Shown: positions 17,622 through 27,856 of the stretch, piece after piece
Layout of the letters: each line of letters opens with the position of its first letter
Position numbering within the stretch: the first letter of the stretch is position 1
From: Chitinophaga pinensis
GTDB lineage: Bacteria; Bacteroidota; Bacteroidia; UKL13-3
NCBI GenBank assembly: GCA_945860865.1
Contig: CAMARW010000007.1
Span: 1 to 64,000 of the forward strand
Reading direction: 5' to 3'
DNA length: 64,000 nucleotides
Position numbers and translations under genes: made by a program
The notes under the pieces: generated by a model
What the model was told of the DNA's origin: nothing
The model's database searches: none
The model's input: only the letters and a program-made list of their open reading frames with translations

Positions 17622-19163
17622 ATGAAAAATAAAAGAGAAGAATTGTTGGCATTAAGAGCGCAAGCCTTGCTTGGCGGTGGTGAAGACCGAATAGCCTCTC
17701 AGCATAAAAAAGGGAAATTAACAGCTCGTGAGCGGATTCATTTTTTAATGGATGAGGGAAGTTTTGAGGAGATTGGCGCTTTTGTTCAACATCGAAGTGC
17801 CGATTTTGGTATGGAGAATCAAAAGTTTTTAGGTGATGGAGTGGTTACAGGGTATGGAACTATAAACGGCAGATTAACCTATGTTTTTTCGCAAGATTTT
17901 ACTGTTTTTGGTGGTTCATTATCTGAAACACATGCAGAGAAAATATGCAAGCTAATGGATTTAGCCATGAAAAATGGTGCTCCACTTATTGGCCTAAACG
18001 ACAGTGGTGGTGCGCGTATACAAGAAGGTGTGGTAAGTTTAGGAGGTTATGCAGACATATTTTATAAAAATACAATGGCCTCTGGGGTGATTCCACAAAT
18101 ATCGGCAATTATGGGGCCTTGTGCAGGAGGAGCAGTTTATAGTCCTGCCATAACTGATTACATTCTTATGGTTGAAAATTCTAGTTACATGTTTGTAACT
18201 GGTCCAAGTGTTGTAAAAACAGTAACCCACGAAGAAGTTAGCAGTGAAGATTTAGGTGGAGCATCTGTTCATAGTGCAAAAAGTGGTGTGGCGCATTTTA
18301 CTGCCGCAAACGAGATTGAAGCCATACAAAAGCTAAAGAAATTATTGAGCTATATTCCGCAAAATTGCGAAGAAAAAGTGCCTCAATTAGCCTATGAAAG
18401 CCTAGATGAGAATCGCCCAAAATTGATGGATATTATTCCAGAAAGTGCCAACCAACCTTACGATATTAGGGAGGTAATTACAGAGGTTGCAGATGAAGAA
18501 AGTTTCTTTGAAGTGCACAAAGATTTTGCCGAAAATATTGTGGTAGGTTTTGCACGTTTGGCGGGTAAGAGTATAGGTATTGTTGCCAATCAGCCTGCTT
18601 TTTTAGCGGGAGTATTAGATATTAATTCTTCACAGAAAGCAGCTCGTTTTGTTCGGTTCTGCGATTGTTTTAACATTCCACTATTAGTTTTTGAAGATGT
18701 TCCAGGGTTTTTACCAGGTACAGATCAAGAATGGAATGCAATTATAACCAATGGTGCCAAACTATTATATGCTTTTTGTGAAGCTACCGTTCCAAGAATA
18801 ACTGTAATTACCCGTAAAGCATATGGTGGAGCCTATGATGTAATGAACAGCAAGCACATTGGAGCAGATATGAATTTTGCTTGGCCAACTGCAGAAATTG
18901 CCGTTATGGGTGCAAAGGGCGCGGCTGAAATTATTTTTAAACGCCAGATAGACCAAGCCGAAAATAAATTAGCGGCACTAGCCGCCAAAGAACAAGAATA
19001 CGCCACATTGTTTGCCAATCCATACAGAGCAGCAGAACGCGGATTTATTGATGCCGTTATTTTGCCAGAAGAAACCCGCGAGAAATTAATTAAGGCATTT
19101 GCTATGTTAGAAAATAAAGTGGTAAATTTACCTAAGAAAAAACATGGCAATATTCCGTTGTAA
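17622..19163 (+). CDS. Acyl-CoA carboxylase beta (carboxyltransferase) subunit
   Basis: A 513-residue crotonase-fold carboxyltransferase. The N half has [11 protein letters not shown] and [12 protein letters not shown], and the C half has the second domain with EDVPGFLPG and [13 protein letters not shown]. This matches the propionyl-CoA carboxylase beta / methylmalonyl-CoA decarboxylase alpha family, which moves CO2 between biotin and an acyl-CoA. No biotin carboxylase or biotin carrier gene is adjacent, so the partner must be encoded elsewhere. Propionyl-CoA carboxylation is the commonest role in aerobic Bacteroidota, but substrate choice cannot be read directly. It lies 7 bp after the SNF2 gene. 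Confidence 0.9.
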   Translation: MKNKREELLALRAQALLGGGEDRIASQHKKGKLTARERIHFLMDEGSFEEIGAFVQHRSADFGMENQKFLGDGVVTGYGTINGRLTYVFSQDFTVFGGSLSETHAEKICKLMDLAMKNGAPLIGLNDSGGARIQEGVVSLGGYADIFYKNTMASGVIPQISAIMGPCAGGAVYSPAITDYILMVENSSYMFVTGPSVVKTVTHEEVSSEDLGGASVHSAKSGVAHFTAANEIEAIQKLKKLLSYIPQNCEEKVPQLAYESLDENRPKLMDIIPESANQPYDIREVITEVADEESFFEVHKDFAENIVVGFARLAGKSIGIVANQPAFLAGVLDINSSQKAARFVRFCDCFNIPLLVFEDVPGFLPGTDQEWNAIITNGAKLLYAFCEATVPRITVITRKAYGGAYDVMNSKHIGADMNFAWPTAEIAVMGAKGAAEIIFKRQIDQAENKLAALAAKEQEYATLFANPYRAAERGFIDAVILPEETREKLIKAFAMLENKVVNLPKKKHGNIPL

Positions 19164-19238
19164 GTTAAAATTTAATTGAGGCACAATATTTGTTTTCAGT
19201 AGTTTATGTATTTAAATATTTAATTATTTCTAAAGGTA

Positions 19239-20828
19239 ATGAGAAAAACCATTGTATGTATGTTTGCCCTATTTTGTGGTTTGAACCTATCTGCCCAAAC
19301 ACAAAAAATAGTATCTTCGAAAATAGTTTTTGTAGATGTTTTTAGAAACCAAGCACAGATAAAACGAACGGCTACTTTAGCTTTAGAACAAGGCAATTAT
19401 ACATTGATTTTTGATAAATTATCTTCACAATTGATGTTTAATTCTTCGGAGATTATTGCCCCAGAAGGGGTTGAAGTGTTATCTGTTTCAACTAAAAGGC
19501 AAAACTATAATCAAGAAGACTTGCCCCAAGAAATAAGTGCCTTTAATGATTCTTTGCAAATTTTGAAAGAGCAGTTAAATGCTTTAAGAATGGAGCGAGA
19601 AGCCATGCAGGTTCAAAAAGATTTATTGTTGGCTAACAAAAATATTGGAGGTTCATCTCAAGGAGTAAAGGCCGATGAATTAGAAGATGTTTTGGGGGTT
19701 TTTCAAAGAAAATTTATTGAATTTAAAAACGAATATTTTAGAATAGAGAAGCAAGAAAAATACTTAAGACAACAGAGCAATACCATAGAAAAGCTCATCA
19801 ATGATTACAGGAGTGGTAAGCAAGGTTTAAGTAATCAAATTTGGGTTCAAGTTAAAGTTAATAAAGATTTGGTTGATGCAAATTTTACCCTTCAATACTT
19901 GGTAAATTCTGTTAGTTGGAAACCTGCCTATGACATTAGGGTTAAAGATGTTCAATCTCCGCTGCAAATTGTATTAAAGGCAGGAATTACCCAAAATACT
20001 GGCGAAAATTGGGAGCAGGTAAAGATGCGTTTGTCTTCCAATGATCCTCAAATAGGAAATATAAAACCAGAACTAAGTACGCAATTTTTGAACTTAAGAC
20101 AGCCTATTGTTTACCAACAAGATATGATAGATAAGGGCAATAATAGAATGGATATGGAAGCCATGCCAATGGTGGCTGCTGAATCTGGTCTAAATGGAAT
20201 GGGAGCTATGCCAACACAGCAAATGTTGCAACTAACTTTTGATGTGCAAGGTTTGGTTTATGTTGTTTCTGAAAGTAAAACGCAATATATAGAGTTGAAC
20301 CAATTTCAATTACCAGCCATTTATGGTTTTGCCGCTGTTCCAAAATTAAGTGAAGATGTGTTTGTTACTGCTAAGGTTCAAAATAACGAATTAATTAGTC
20401 AGCTTAGTGGCGAAGCCAGCATATACTTAAATGGCGTATTTACAGGAAAAATTCAATTAAGTCAGCAATCTAAAGACTCACTATTGCTTACTTTAGGAAA
20501 AGACCGCAGGTTACATGTGCGCAGAGAGATGGTAAAAACATTAAATAGCAAATCGTTTTTTGGGTCGAACAAAAAAGAATTACAAACGTATGAGTTGATT
20601 ATTACCAATACTTCTAAGGAGAACATTATGATACTTGTGGAAGATCAAATTCCAGTAAGCACGCAAAGTGATTTAGAAGTTAAACTCATTTCATCTGATC
20701 AAGCGATACAGGCCGTGGAAACTGGAAAACTAAGTTGGAAATTATCGCTTGAACCTAAACAAGTAAAAAATATTAGGTTTAGTTATGAGTTGATTTATCC
20801 TAAAGAAAAATTTATACATACTCATTAA
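19239..20828 (+). CDS. Secreted DUF4139 (MuiA-like) protein
   Basis: A signal peptide (ending LSAQTQ, about residue 21) precedes a DUF4140 N-terminal domain (IVFVDVFRNQAQIKRTATL...), a coiled coil of roughly 80 residues (100-185), and the long beta-rich DUF4139 domain. The family is often annotated as mucoidy inhibitor MuiA-like; its biochemical role is unknown. Between the two beta parts, near residues 300-330, is a Met-rich linker (MDMEAMPM, then AMPTQQM). In many Bacteroidota homologues this place holds a carboxypeptidase-regulatory-like domain, which I do not see here. A small secreted protein follows 8 bp downstream. The 75-bp gap before the gene shows no clear promoter. Confidence 0.82.
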   Translation: MRKTIVCMFALFCGLNLSAQTQKIVSSKIVFVDVFRNQAQIKRTATLALEQGNYTLIFDKLSSQLMFNSSEIIAPEGVEVLSVSTKRQNYNQEDLPQEISAFNDSLQILKEQLNALRMEREAMQVQKDLLLANKNIGGSSQGVKADELEDVLGVFQRKFIEFKNEYFRIEKQEKYLRQQSNTIEKLINDYRSGKQGLSNQIWVQVKVNKDLVDANFTLQYLVNSVSWKPAYDIRVKDVQSPLQIVLKAGITQNTGENWEQVKMRLSSNDPQIGNIKPELSTQFLNLRQPIVYQQDMIDKGNNRMDMEAMPMVAAESGLNGMGAMPTQQMLQLTFDVQGLVYVVSESKTQYIELNQFQLPAIYGFAAVPKLSEDVFVTAKVQNNELISQLSGEASIYLNGVFTGKIQLSQQSKDSLLLTLGKDRRLHVRREMVKTLNSKSFFGSNKKELQTYELIITNTSKENIMILVEDQIPVSTQSDLEVKLISSDQAIQAVETGKLSWKLSLEPKQVKNIRFSYELIYPKEKFIHTH

Positions 20829-20836
20829 AATACGAT

Positions 20837-21262
20837 ATGAAAATTATTTTCTTTTTATACTTATTGCTTGGACTTGGATTGGCCAACGAAGCTGGAGCGC
20901 AGATAAGCACAAGTCAGATACGAAGCGTAAGTAAACAAGTTAAACAAGCAAACTCGGCTGCAAAAAATGCTAGTTCAGGTTTAATGCTATCTCAATTGGA
21001 TGAGCAATTGCGGCAAAAATTTAGATTAGACGCAGTGAAATCTGAATTATCTGGTGAAACCCTCAGAGTAAAAGCGGCTAGTGCTGCATTTGCCAGATTG
21101 CCAGCTGCTTCGCAGAATGCACATGGGGCAAGAATTTTAGAGGGAGCAGTTACGATGTTGGGGGCTCAAAAAAGCACACCTGTAAAAACACTTGTAGTAG
21201 ATTTGGTGCAAGATATAACCGTAGGTAATGCAATTAAAAGTTTTTCAAGACAAGTGAAATAA
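20837..21262 (+). CDS. Small secreted helical protein of unknown function
   Basis: A 141-residue protein with a signal peptide (IIFFLYLLLGLGLANEAGA, cleavage near AGAQ). The mature part is Ala/Ser/Gln-rich and predicted all-helical, with no cysteine, and I recognise no family. It starts 8 bp after the DUF4139 gene and ends 10 bp before the GH3-family gene, so it is probably in the same operon. Confidence 0.65.
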   Translation: MKIIFFLYLLLGLGLANEAGAQISTSQIRSVSKQVKQANSAAKNASSGLMLSQLDEQLRQKFRLDAVKSELSGETLRVKAASAAFARLPAASQNAHGARILEGAVTMLGAQKSTPVKTLVVDLVQDITVGNAIKSFSRQVK

Positions 21263-21272
21263 TATAAGCAAC

Positions 21273-22763
21273 ATGGGATTAAAATCTTGGCTGGCAAAGC
21301 CTATTGCTAAATGGGTTACCAAAAAAGTGAATTCGGATGCACAAAAGGCTCTGATATGGCAGCAATATTGGATGGAAGCGCTTTTAAAAAAGGCATCTCA
21401 AACAAGCTTTGGAAAAGACCATAGATTTGAGGATGTAAAAAATTACGAGCAATTTAAAGCGGCAGTGCCTATTAGAGACTATGAGGCTTTGCGCCCATAT
21501 ATGGATAGGGTTGTGGCGGGTAAACCTAATATTTTATGGCCTGGGAAACCACTTTACTTTGCCAAAACATCGGGAACTACCAGCGGGGTTAAATATATTC
21601 CTATCAGTAAAGAGTCTATTTCTTACCACATTAACTCTGCTCGAAACGCCTTATTGGCTTACATTAACGAGACAGGGAATGCGCGTTTTGTTAACGGCAA
21701 ATTGATATTTTTATCTGGTAGTCCGGTTATGGAGAAAATAAACGGAATATTTACCGGTAGATTAAGTGGTATCGTAAACCACCATGTGCCAGGCTACTTG
21801 CGCAAAAATCAAATGCCCAGTTATGCAACCAATTGTATTGAAGACTGGGAGCAAAAGGTGGCCAAAATTACCGATGAAACTTTGCAAGAAGACATGACAT
21901 TAATAGGTGGCATTCCACCATGGGTTCAGATGTATTTTGATTTGGTTCAGGCCAAAACAGGTAAATTGGTAAAAGATGTTTTTCCAAACTTTAATTTGTT
22001 TGTTTATGGCGGTGTAAATTTTGAGCCATACCGACAAAAACTAGAGGCAAGCATTGGTAAAAAGGTTGATACAATAGAAACCTATCCAGCATCGGAAGGA
22101 TTTATTGCCTATCAGGATACCCAAACAGAACCAGGATTATTGTTGTTAACTAATAATGGTATTTTCTATGAGTTTATTGAAGCTGATACATTTTATAATG
22201 AGCAACCCGTTCGTGTTTCATTAGCTGGCGTAAAATTAAATACTAATTATGCCATTATACTGAATACCAATGCAGGTTTATATGGTTACAATATTGGTGA
22301 TACTGTGAAGTTTGTATCGTTGCATCCATTTAGAATTAAAGTTACCGGAAGGATTAAACACTTTATTTCGGCATTTGGGGAGCATGTAATTGGTGAAGAA
22401 GTTGAAGCGGCCATGTTGCAGGCAAGTTCAGAACTAGGGGGTAGGGTAACAGAATTTACGGTAGCTCCGCAGGTTAATCCGCCAGAGGGCGGTTTGCCTT
22501 ACCATGAATGGCTTATTTCTTTTGAGCAATTACCAGCAAATGTAAATGCTTTTGCTGCGGCCTTGGATTTATATATGCAACAAAAAAATATTTATTATAA
22601 GGATTTAATTAAAGGTAGCATTTTGCAAGGCTTGAAGATTAAAGTATTAGCTCCTGATGCATTTATACAGTATATGAAAATGCAAGGGAAGTTAGGTGGG
22701 CAAAACAAGGTGCCTCGCCTAAGCAATGATAGAAAAATTGCAGATGATTTATTGTTGCTTTAA
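21273..22763 (+). CDS. GH3-family acyl-adenylate-forming enzyme
   Basis: A 496-residue member of the GH3 family, first known from plant auxin-amino-acid ligases and belonging to the ANL adenylating superfamily. The nucleotide-binding loop KTSGTTSGVKYIPIS (about residues 96-110) is complete, followed by YGGVNFEPY and TYPASEGF, and the C-terminal lid with KVTGRIKHFISAFGEHV. It should activate a carboxylic acid as an acyl-adenylate and join it to an amine or thiol. The bacterial substrates are unknown. It lies in a tight + strand run with dxr 20 bp downstream. Confidence 0.85.
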   Translation: MGLKSWLAKPIAKWVTKKVNSDAQKALIWQQYWMEALLKKASQTSFGKDHRFEDVKNYEQFKAAVPIRDYEALRPYMDRVVAGKPNILWPGKPLYFAKTSGTTSGVKYIPISKESISYHINSARNALLAYINETGNARFVNGKLIFLSGSPVMEKINGIFTGRLSGIVNHHVPGYLRKNQMPSYATNCIEDWEQKVAKITDETLQEDMTLIGGIPPWVQMYFDLVQAKTGKLVKDVFPNFNLFVYGGVNFEPYRQKLEASIGKKVDTIETYPASEGFIAYQDTQTEPGLLLLTNNGIFYEFIEADTFYNEQPVRVSLAGVKLNTNYAIILNTNAGLYGYNIGDTVKFVSLHPFRIKVTGRIKHFISAFGEHVIGEEVEAAMLQASSELGGRVTEFTVAPQVNPPEGGLPYHEWLISFEQLPANVNAFAAALDLYMQQKNIYYKDLIKGSILQGLKIKVLAPDAFIQYMKMQGKLGGQNKVPRLSNDRKIADDLLLL

Positions 22764-22783
22764 TTTATAAAAGAGCAGATTTG

Positions 22784-23944
22784 ATGGAACAAGAAAAGAA
22801 GAAAATTGCCATTTTAGGCAGCACAGGAAGTATTGGAACGCAAGCATTAGAAATTATTGCTGAACAATCAGATTTTTTACAAGTGGAGGTTTTAACTGCC
22901 AATACCAATGCAGATTTATTGATTAAACAGGCTATTGCCTTCAGGCCCAACCATGTTGTAATTGCCGATGAAAGCAAATATTTGCAGGTTAAAGAGGTTT
23001 TGGATCCACTAGATATAAAGGTTTTTGCAGGCAATAAAGCTATTGAGGAGTTGATGGGAATTACTGAGGCTGATACTGTTTTAACAGCGATGGTTGGCTA
23101 CAGTGGGTTATTGCCAACAATTAAGGCCATAGAAAACAAAAAGCGTATTGCCTTAGCCAATAAAGAAACGCTGGTTGTTGCCGGAGAAATAATTACCCAG
23201 CTTTGCGGGCAACATCATGTAGATATAATTCCAGTAGATTCTGAACATTCTGCTATTTTTCAATGTTTGGTGGGCGAATCATTGGATACCCTTGATAAAA
23301 TTATTTTAACCGCTTCTGGTGGTCCGTTTAGAGGAAAGAAAAGCGCGGAATTGGCCCAGGTTACCAAAGCCCAGGCGCTTAAACATCCTAATTGGAGTAT
23401 GGGTGCAAAAATTACCATAGATTCTGCAACCCTCATGAATAAAGGTTTAGAGGTAATAGAGGCCAAATGGCTATTCGGTTTGAACCAAAAACAAATTGAG
23501 GTGGTGGTGCATCCTCAATCTATTATTCACAGTATGGTTGAATTTAATGATGGTAGTATTAAAGCTCAAATGGGTTTGCCAGATATGAAATTGCCTATTC
23601 ATTATGCATTTTTTTTCCCTCAGCGCACCACAAGTTCGTTTCCTAGAATGCGCTTTTCAGACATTAAACAATTAACCTTTGAAGAGCCAGACCCTATTAC
23701 GTTTAGAAACTTGGGATTGGCCTATGAGGCTATGGAAAAAGGTGGAAACATGGCATGTATTTTAAACGCTGCCAATGAAATTGCTGTTGATGCTTTTTTA
23801 CACGACAAAATAAAATTTTTGCAAATTGCAGAACTCAATGAAAAATGTATGAACCAAGTTAGTTTTATTCAAAAGCCTAGTATTCAGGATTACATTTTAA
23901 CAGACATGGAAACTAGAAGAATAGCTCAACAAATATTGGGTTAA
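22784..23944 (+). CDS. dxr: 1-deoxy-D-xylulose 5-phosphate reductoisomerase
   Basis: The first committed enzyme of the MEP isoprenoid pathway: it converts DXP to 2-C-methylerythritol 4-phosphate with NADPH. ATG at 22784, just after the TTG used by the ORF track, gives 386 residues. The nucleotide loop LGSTGSIG (residues 11-18), metal/substrate residues in VDSEHSAIFQ, TASGGPFR, NWSMGAKITIDSATLMNKGLE and HPQSIIHS are all present. Neighbours downstream are rseP and purB in the same direction. Confidence 0.97.
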   Translation: MEQEKKKIAILGSTGSIGTQALEIIAEQSDFLQVEVLTANTNADLLIKQAIAFRPNHVVIADESKYLQVKEVLDPLDIKVFAGNKAIEELMGITEADTVLTAMVGYSGLLPTIKAIENKKRIALANKETLVVAGEIITQLCGQHHVDIIPVDSEHSAIFQCLVGESLDTLDKIILTASGGPFRGKKSAELAQVTKAQALKHPNWSMGAKITIDSATLMNKGLEVIEAKWLFGLNQKQIEVVVHPQSIIHSMVEFNDGSIKAQMGLPDMKLPIHYAFFFPQRTTSSFPRMRFSDIKQLTFEEPDPITFRNLGLAYEAMEKGGNMACILNAANEIAVDAFLHDKIKFLQIAELNEKCMNQVSFIQKPSIQDYILTDMETRRIAQQILG

Positions 23945-23985
23945 ATGGTTATTATTGCAAACTATTAAAGAGTAATTAAAAACAT

Positions 23986-25305
23986 ATGCAAACGCTTATT
24001 ATGACAGCCCAGCTTATTTTGGGAATATCTATACTGGTTATTTTACATGAATTTGGTCATTATTTAGCAGCCAGAGCATTTGGTATTAAAGTAGAAAAAT
24101 TCTATTTGTTTTTTGATGCTTGGGGTATAAAGCTTTTCTCATTTAAGGTTGGAGATACCGAGTGGGGTATTGGTTGGTTGCCTTTAGGTGGCTATGTTAA
24201 AATTGCTGGAATGATAGATGAAAGCATGGATAAAGAGGCCATGAAACAAGCGCCTCAGCCATGGGAGTTTAGAAGCAAGCCAGCTTGGCAACGATTAATA
24301 GTTATGATAGGCGGCGTTGTAGTAAACATTGTTACAGGTATCGTAATTTTTGCTATGATGAGCTATGCATATGGCGAAAAGTATATCAAAAACGAATCGG
24401 TAAAAAATGGAATTGTTCCTTCCGAACTTGCCAAAGAGTATGGCTTTGAGGTAGGAGATAAATTGATTTCTGTTAATGGTGCACCCATCGCCCGATTTGA
24501 GGATGCGTTAAAAATTGAACATATATTGAGCGAGGGAGTTAATTATAAAATAGAAAGAAATGGATCGCAAATCGAAATTGCCTTGCCTGCAGATTTTGTT
24601 AAAAAGTTTGGTGATGAAAAGAAAGACTTCTTTTTACCACGCATGCAGTTTTATGTAAATGAAATTACGCCGAGCTATAATGCTGACAAAGCAGGATTAA
24701 AGGTAGGAGATGTGATTACACAAATAAATGATAGCGCTTTTACATTTTTTGATGAGTTTCAAGGAATACTTAAAATACACACAGGGAAAGAAATTGTTTT
24801 TCATGTTTTAAGAGGAACAGAAAATTTGGAATTAACCGTTCAAGTGGATGAAGCAGGTAGGGTAGGTTTTAAACCTGATTCTAAAGATTTTGAATATGAG
24901 CTTGTAAATTATTCTTTTTTTGGCTCGTTCCCGGCAGGTTATAATAAAGCAGTAGAAACTATTGATGCCCAAATTAAAGGTTGGGCTAAAATATTTAAAG
25001 GAGATATTGCTGTAAATAAAGCTGTTCAGGGTCCTATTGGCATTGCAAAGTTTTATGGAGGAGAATGGATTTGGAGCAGGTTTTGGATGCTTACTGCACT
25101 TATTTCATTGGGTTTGGCTTTTATGAATATCTTACCAATACCCGCATTAGATGGCGGGCATGTTATCTTTCTTTTAGTAGAAATGGTAATTGGTAGACCA
25201 TTAAGTGAGAAGTTTTTAGAAACAGTTCAATATATTGGAATGATATTGCTATTATCTCTGATGGTGCTCATTTTTGGCAACGATATCTGGGGATTGTTGA
25301 AATAA
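23986..25305 (+). CDS. rseP: RIP zinc metalloprotease RseP (site-2 protease)
   Basis: A 439-residue integral membrane protease. The zinc site HEFGH (residues 21-25) lies in the first transmembrane helix, and the third ligand is in NILPIPALDGGH near residue 385. Two PDZ-like domains lie between (about 125-200 and 210-285). In other bacteria the enzyme cuts transmembrane anti-sigma factors after a first periplasmic cleavage and also clears signal peptides. A substrate is not evident in the window; the HtrA protease and the one-span protein at 12684 are only suggestive companions. It is 41 bp after dxr. Confidence 0.94.
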   Translation: MQTLIMTAQLILGISILVILHEFGHYLAARAFGIKVEKFYLFFDAWGIKLFSFKVGDTEWGIGWLPLGGYVKIAGMIDESMDKEAMKQAPQPWEFRSKPAWQRLIVMIGGVVVNIVTGIVIFAMMSYAYGEKYIKNESVKNGIVPSELAKEYGFEVGDKLISVNGAPIARFEDALKIEHILSEGVNYKIERNGSQIEIALPADFVKKFGDEKKDFFLPRMQFYVNEITPSYNADKAGLKVGDVITQINDSAFTFFDEFQGILKIHTGKEIVFHVLRGTENLELTVQVDEAGRVGFKPDSKDFEYELVNYSFFGSFPAGYNKAVETIDAQIKGWAKIFKGDIAVNKAVQGPIGIAKFYGGEWIWSRFWMLTALISLGLAFMNILPIPALDGGHVIFLLVEMVIGRPLSEKFLETVQYIGMILLLSLMVLIFGNDIWGLLK

Positions 25306-25365
25306 GGAAAATATATTCCTTTCATTTGGTTGCCTTGAAGCTTAAATTTGTTGAAATTTAAATTG

Positions 25366-26709
25366 ATGCAACCTATATCCTTAACAGCAATATCTCCCAT
25401 CGATGGCCGTTACCAAAAGCAAACGGAATCATTGTCTAATTACTTTAGTGAGTATGCCTTAATACGCTACCGAGTTTGGGTAGAAATACAATACTTTATT
25501 GCCCTGACCGAGCTTCCGCTGCCACAATTAGCAGGACTTGTTTCTGAAACGCAAAAGTCTTCATTAAAAGCTATTTATGAGAACTTTACTTTGGATCAAG
25601 CCGCCCAAATTAAAGTCATTGAAAGCACCACCAACCACGATGTTAAAGCGGTTGAGTACTTTTTGAAAGAACAAATGGAGCTTTTGGGATTAGGGCCAGT
25701 GTCTGAGTTTATTCATTTTGGTTTAACCTCTCAAGATATCAATAATACGGCCATTCCAATGAGTTTAAAGCACGCCGTTGAGCAAGAGATTTTGCCCAGT
25801 TTAATGCGTGTTTTGCAAATTATGGAATCTCAGGTGCAAGCTTGGGAAGCTATTCCTATGTTGGCTAGAACCCATGGACAGCCAGCCTCTCCAACCCGTT
25901 TAGGAAAGGAGTGGAATGTTTTTGTACAGCGTATCCATGTGCAATTGGCTCAAGTTGCCGCTATAAGCTTTCCGGCAAAATTTGGAGGTGCAACCGGTAA
26001 TTTTAATGCCCATGTAGTTGCCTATCCTCAAATTGATTGGCTCTTATTTGCCAATACCTTTTGCAGAGATTTAGGTTTGAACCGATCGCATCCAACTACC
26101 CAAATTGAGCATTATGATAATTTAGCCGCATTGTTTGACGCTTTTAAAAGAATCAATACCATTTTACTGGATTTTTCAAAGGATGTTTGGCAATACGTAG
26201 CTATGGATTATTTTAAACAAAAACTGAAGGAAGGAGAAGTTGGGTCTAGCGCTATGCCGCATAAAGTAAATCCTATTGATTTTGAAAATGCTGAAGGAAA
26301 TTTAGGCATTGCCAACGCTTTATTAGAACATTTATCTGCTAAGCTCCCTGTTTCTAGGTTACAAAGAGATTTAACAGATAGTACTGTTTTGCGCAATATT
26401 GGTGTGCCATTTGGACATATGCTCATAGCATTTAAATCACTCGAAAAAGGTCTGAACAAGCTGTTATTAAATGAAGAAAAACTGAACTTAGATTTGGAAA
26501 ATAACTGGGCTGTTGTGGCAGAGGCTATACAAACTATTTTGCGTAGAGAAGGGTATGAGAAGCCTTATGAAGCTTTAAAATATTTAACCAGAAAAAATGA
26601 AGCTATTACTAAAATGGCCATTCATTCTTTTATTGAAACTTTGGAAGTAAGCGATGAGGTAAAGTTGGAGTTGCGCTTAATAACACCTCAAAATTACACT
26701 GGATTATGA
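25366..26709 (+). CDS. purB: Adenylosuccinate lyase
   Basis: A 447-residue member of the fumarase/aspartase superfamily. It releases fumarate from both SAICAR and adenylosuccinate in purine synthesis. The start is the ATG at 25366 (MQPISLTAISPIDGRY), not the upstream TTG. Conserved segments are STTNHDVKAVEY, the active-site TSQDINNTA, RTHGQPASPT and the signature SSAMPHKVNPIDFENAEGN. This is the form with PIDFEN, as in E. coli-like PurB. The stop overlaps the next start by four bases (ATGA). Confidence 0.96.
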   Translation: MQPISLTAISPIDGRYQKQTESLSNYFSEYALIRYRVWVEIQYFIALTELPLPQLAGLVSETQKSSLKAIYENFTLDQAAQIKVIESTTNHDVKAVEYFLKEQMELLGLGPVSEFIHFGLTSQDINNTAIPMSLKHAVEQEILPSLMRVLQIMESQVQAWEAIPMLARTHGQPASPTRLGKEWNVFVQRIHVQLAQVAAISFPAKFGGATGNFNAHVVAYPQIDWLLFANTFCRDLGLNRSHPTTQIEHYDNLAALFDAFKRINTILLDFSKDVWQYVAMDYFKQKLKEGEVGSSAMPHKVNPIDFENAEGNLGIANALLEHLSAKLPVSRLQRDLTDSTVLRNIGVPFGHMLIAFKSLEKGLNKLLLNEEKLNLDLENNWAVVAEAIQTILRREGYEKPYEALKYLTRKNEAITKMAIHSFIETLEVSDEVKLELRLITPQNYTGL

Positions 26710-27263
26710 AGAGTAATGCATTGGTGGTCATAGTTTTAACAATGTTGGCCTTGTCTTGTGAAGAACCTACACCCATTCCACATGTATTAATTGAAGATTT
26801 GGACTCAACCTACGCCCCAGTTAAAGCGAAATCTACAGATGATTACGAGGGTATAATTCCTGGTATAGATGCCAAGGTAATAGACTATACCATGCCTAAT
26901 CCATATCAGCATGTGGAACAACTTTTTAGAGACAGCACCGTTTCGCCAAGTTGGGATGAAGCGGAATTCCCCAATGCAAAAGTATTTATAGTCTTCTTTA
27001 AAAATTTTCAATGGGAGGTTGCAGATAGAAACAAAGAAAAAATTGCTTCTTACATCGATTTTCCAATTAGGATTGCTAAAGATAAGAATTCTTTTTTACG
27101 CGATTTTGATTCCATTTTCTCTCCTGAGTTTGTATTAGAAATAGCCGACCAAGATCCTTCAGAAATATATAGAGATAAAAAAGGCGCCATGATTGGACAT
27201 GATGGTCAGGTTTGGTTCAAAATGAAAAAAGGACGTTACAGAATCATTGAAATTAATATTTAG
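26706..27263 (+). CDS. Predicted lipoprotein of unknown function
   Basis: A 185-residue protein with a short hydrophobic leader and a lipobox ending LALSC; Cys18 would be lipidated, leaving CEEP at the mature end. The mature part is acidic near its start and then mixed, with no family I recognise. Its start overlaps the purB stop (ATGA), and the next ORF begins 3 bp after it, so the three are probably one transcript. Confidence 0.7.
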   Translation: MKSNALVVIVLTMLALSCEEPTPIPHVLIEDLDSTYAPVKAKSTDDYEGIIPGIDAKVIDYTMPNPYQHVEQLFRDSTVSPSWDEAEFPNAKVFIVFFKNFQWEVADRNKEKIASYIDFPIRIAKDKNSFLRDFDSIFSPEFVLEIADQDPSEIYRDKKGAMIGHDGQVWFKMKKGRYRIIEINI

Positions 27264-27266
27264 AGA

Positions 27267-27731
27267 ATGGAAGGTTTTATTTCTTTTTCGAATATAGCTG
27301 AGCTCCGAAGCTTGTTAGGTCCACTTAGTGCAGATACTCCTGCGGTTTGGGGTAAAATGAGTGCACAACACATGTTAGAGCATTTGATGTTACCACTGCA
27401 AATTGCCATGGGCAAATTTGAGGTGGAACAGGTAATCTCCCCAGAAAAAGTTGAAAAAGTAAAACGATTAATGTTGTTGGGTGAGGCTCCTTTAAGAAGA
27501 GATTTTGTTGCCCCTTTTTTAGGCGATGATTTGCAACAGCTTCAGTATGCAAATATTAAATTAGCAAAAGAGGCCTTGTTGCAGGAAGTTGAAAGCTTTA
27601 TTAAATACGCAGAAGCTCGTCCCCAATTATTGCATACACATCCTATTTTTGGGTTGCTAAACAAAACAGAGTGGTTTCTATTTCAAAACAAACATTTTAC
27701 TCACCATTTTACCCAATTTGGTTTATTGTAA
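27267..27731 (+). CDS. DUF1569/DinB-like four-helix protein
   Basis: A 154-residue soluble protein. W-G-K-M-S-A-Q-H-M-L-E-H-L (about residues 29-41) resembles the metal-binding helix of the DinB/DUF1569 group. A C-terminal H-P-I-F-G-L...W-F-L-F-Q-N-K-H-F-T-H-H-F-T-Q-F-G stretch supplies further histidines in the usual place. Function unknown, possibly thiol or small-molecule transfer as in DinB relatives. Last gene of the purB group. Confidence 0.6.
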   Translation: MEGFISFSNIAELRSLLGPLSADTPAVWGKMSAQHMLEHLMLPLQIAMGKFEVEQVISPEKVEKVKRLMLLGEAPLRRDFVAPFLGDDLQQLQYANIKLAKEALLQEVESFIKYAEARPQLLHTHPIFGLLNKTEWFLFQNKHFTHHFTQFGLL

Positions 27732-27822
27732 AAGGAGTGGCTTGAACCTATGGCAAAATGCATAGTTTGTTTAGCTGCAACGGATTAAAAATACAGGCAC
27801 TTGCATAGAATGTAAGAAGTAT

Positions 27823-27852
27823 TTGTTTTTCAGAAAATAAAACCGATATTTG
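27823..27852 (+). promoter_or_regulatory. Candidate promoter of rpsP-rimM
   Basis: TTG at 27823-27825 and GATATTTG at 27845-27852 (one mismatch to TAnnTTTG) are 19 bp apart. The gene starts at 27896, leaving a leader of about 38 nt. The gap 27732-27895 has no gene. Confidence 0.45.
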
Positions 27853-27856
27853 CCAC

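Noticed and set aside
24863-24876. GGTTTTAAACC as another copy of the iterated palindrome
   Set aside because: It has an extra base between the half-sites, so it was not counted with GGTTYRAACC.
25304-25321. AAGGAA/TTCCTT hairpin after rseP as a terminator
   Set aside because: Only six AT-rich pairs and no T-run follows; too weak to call.
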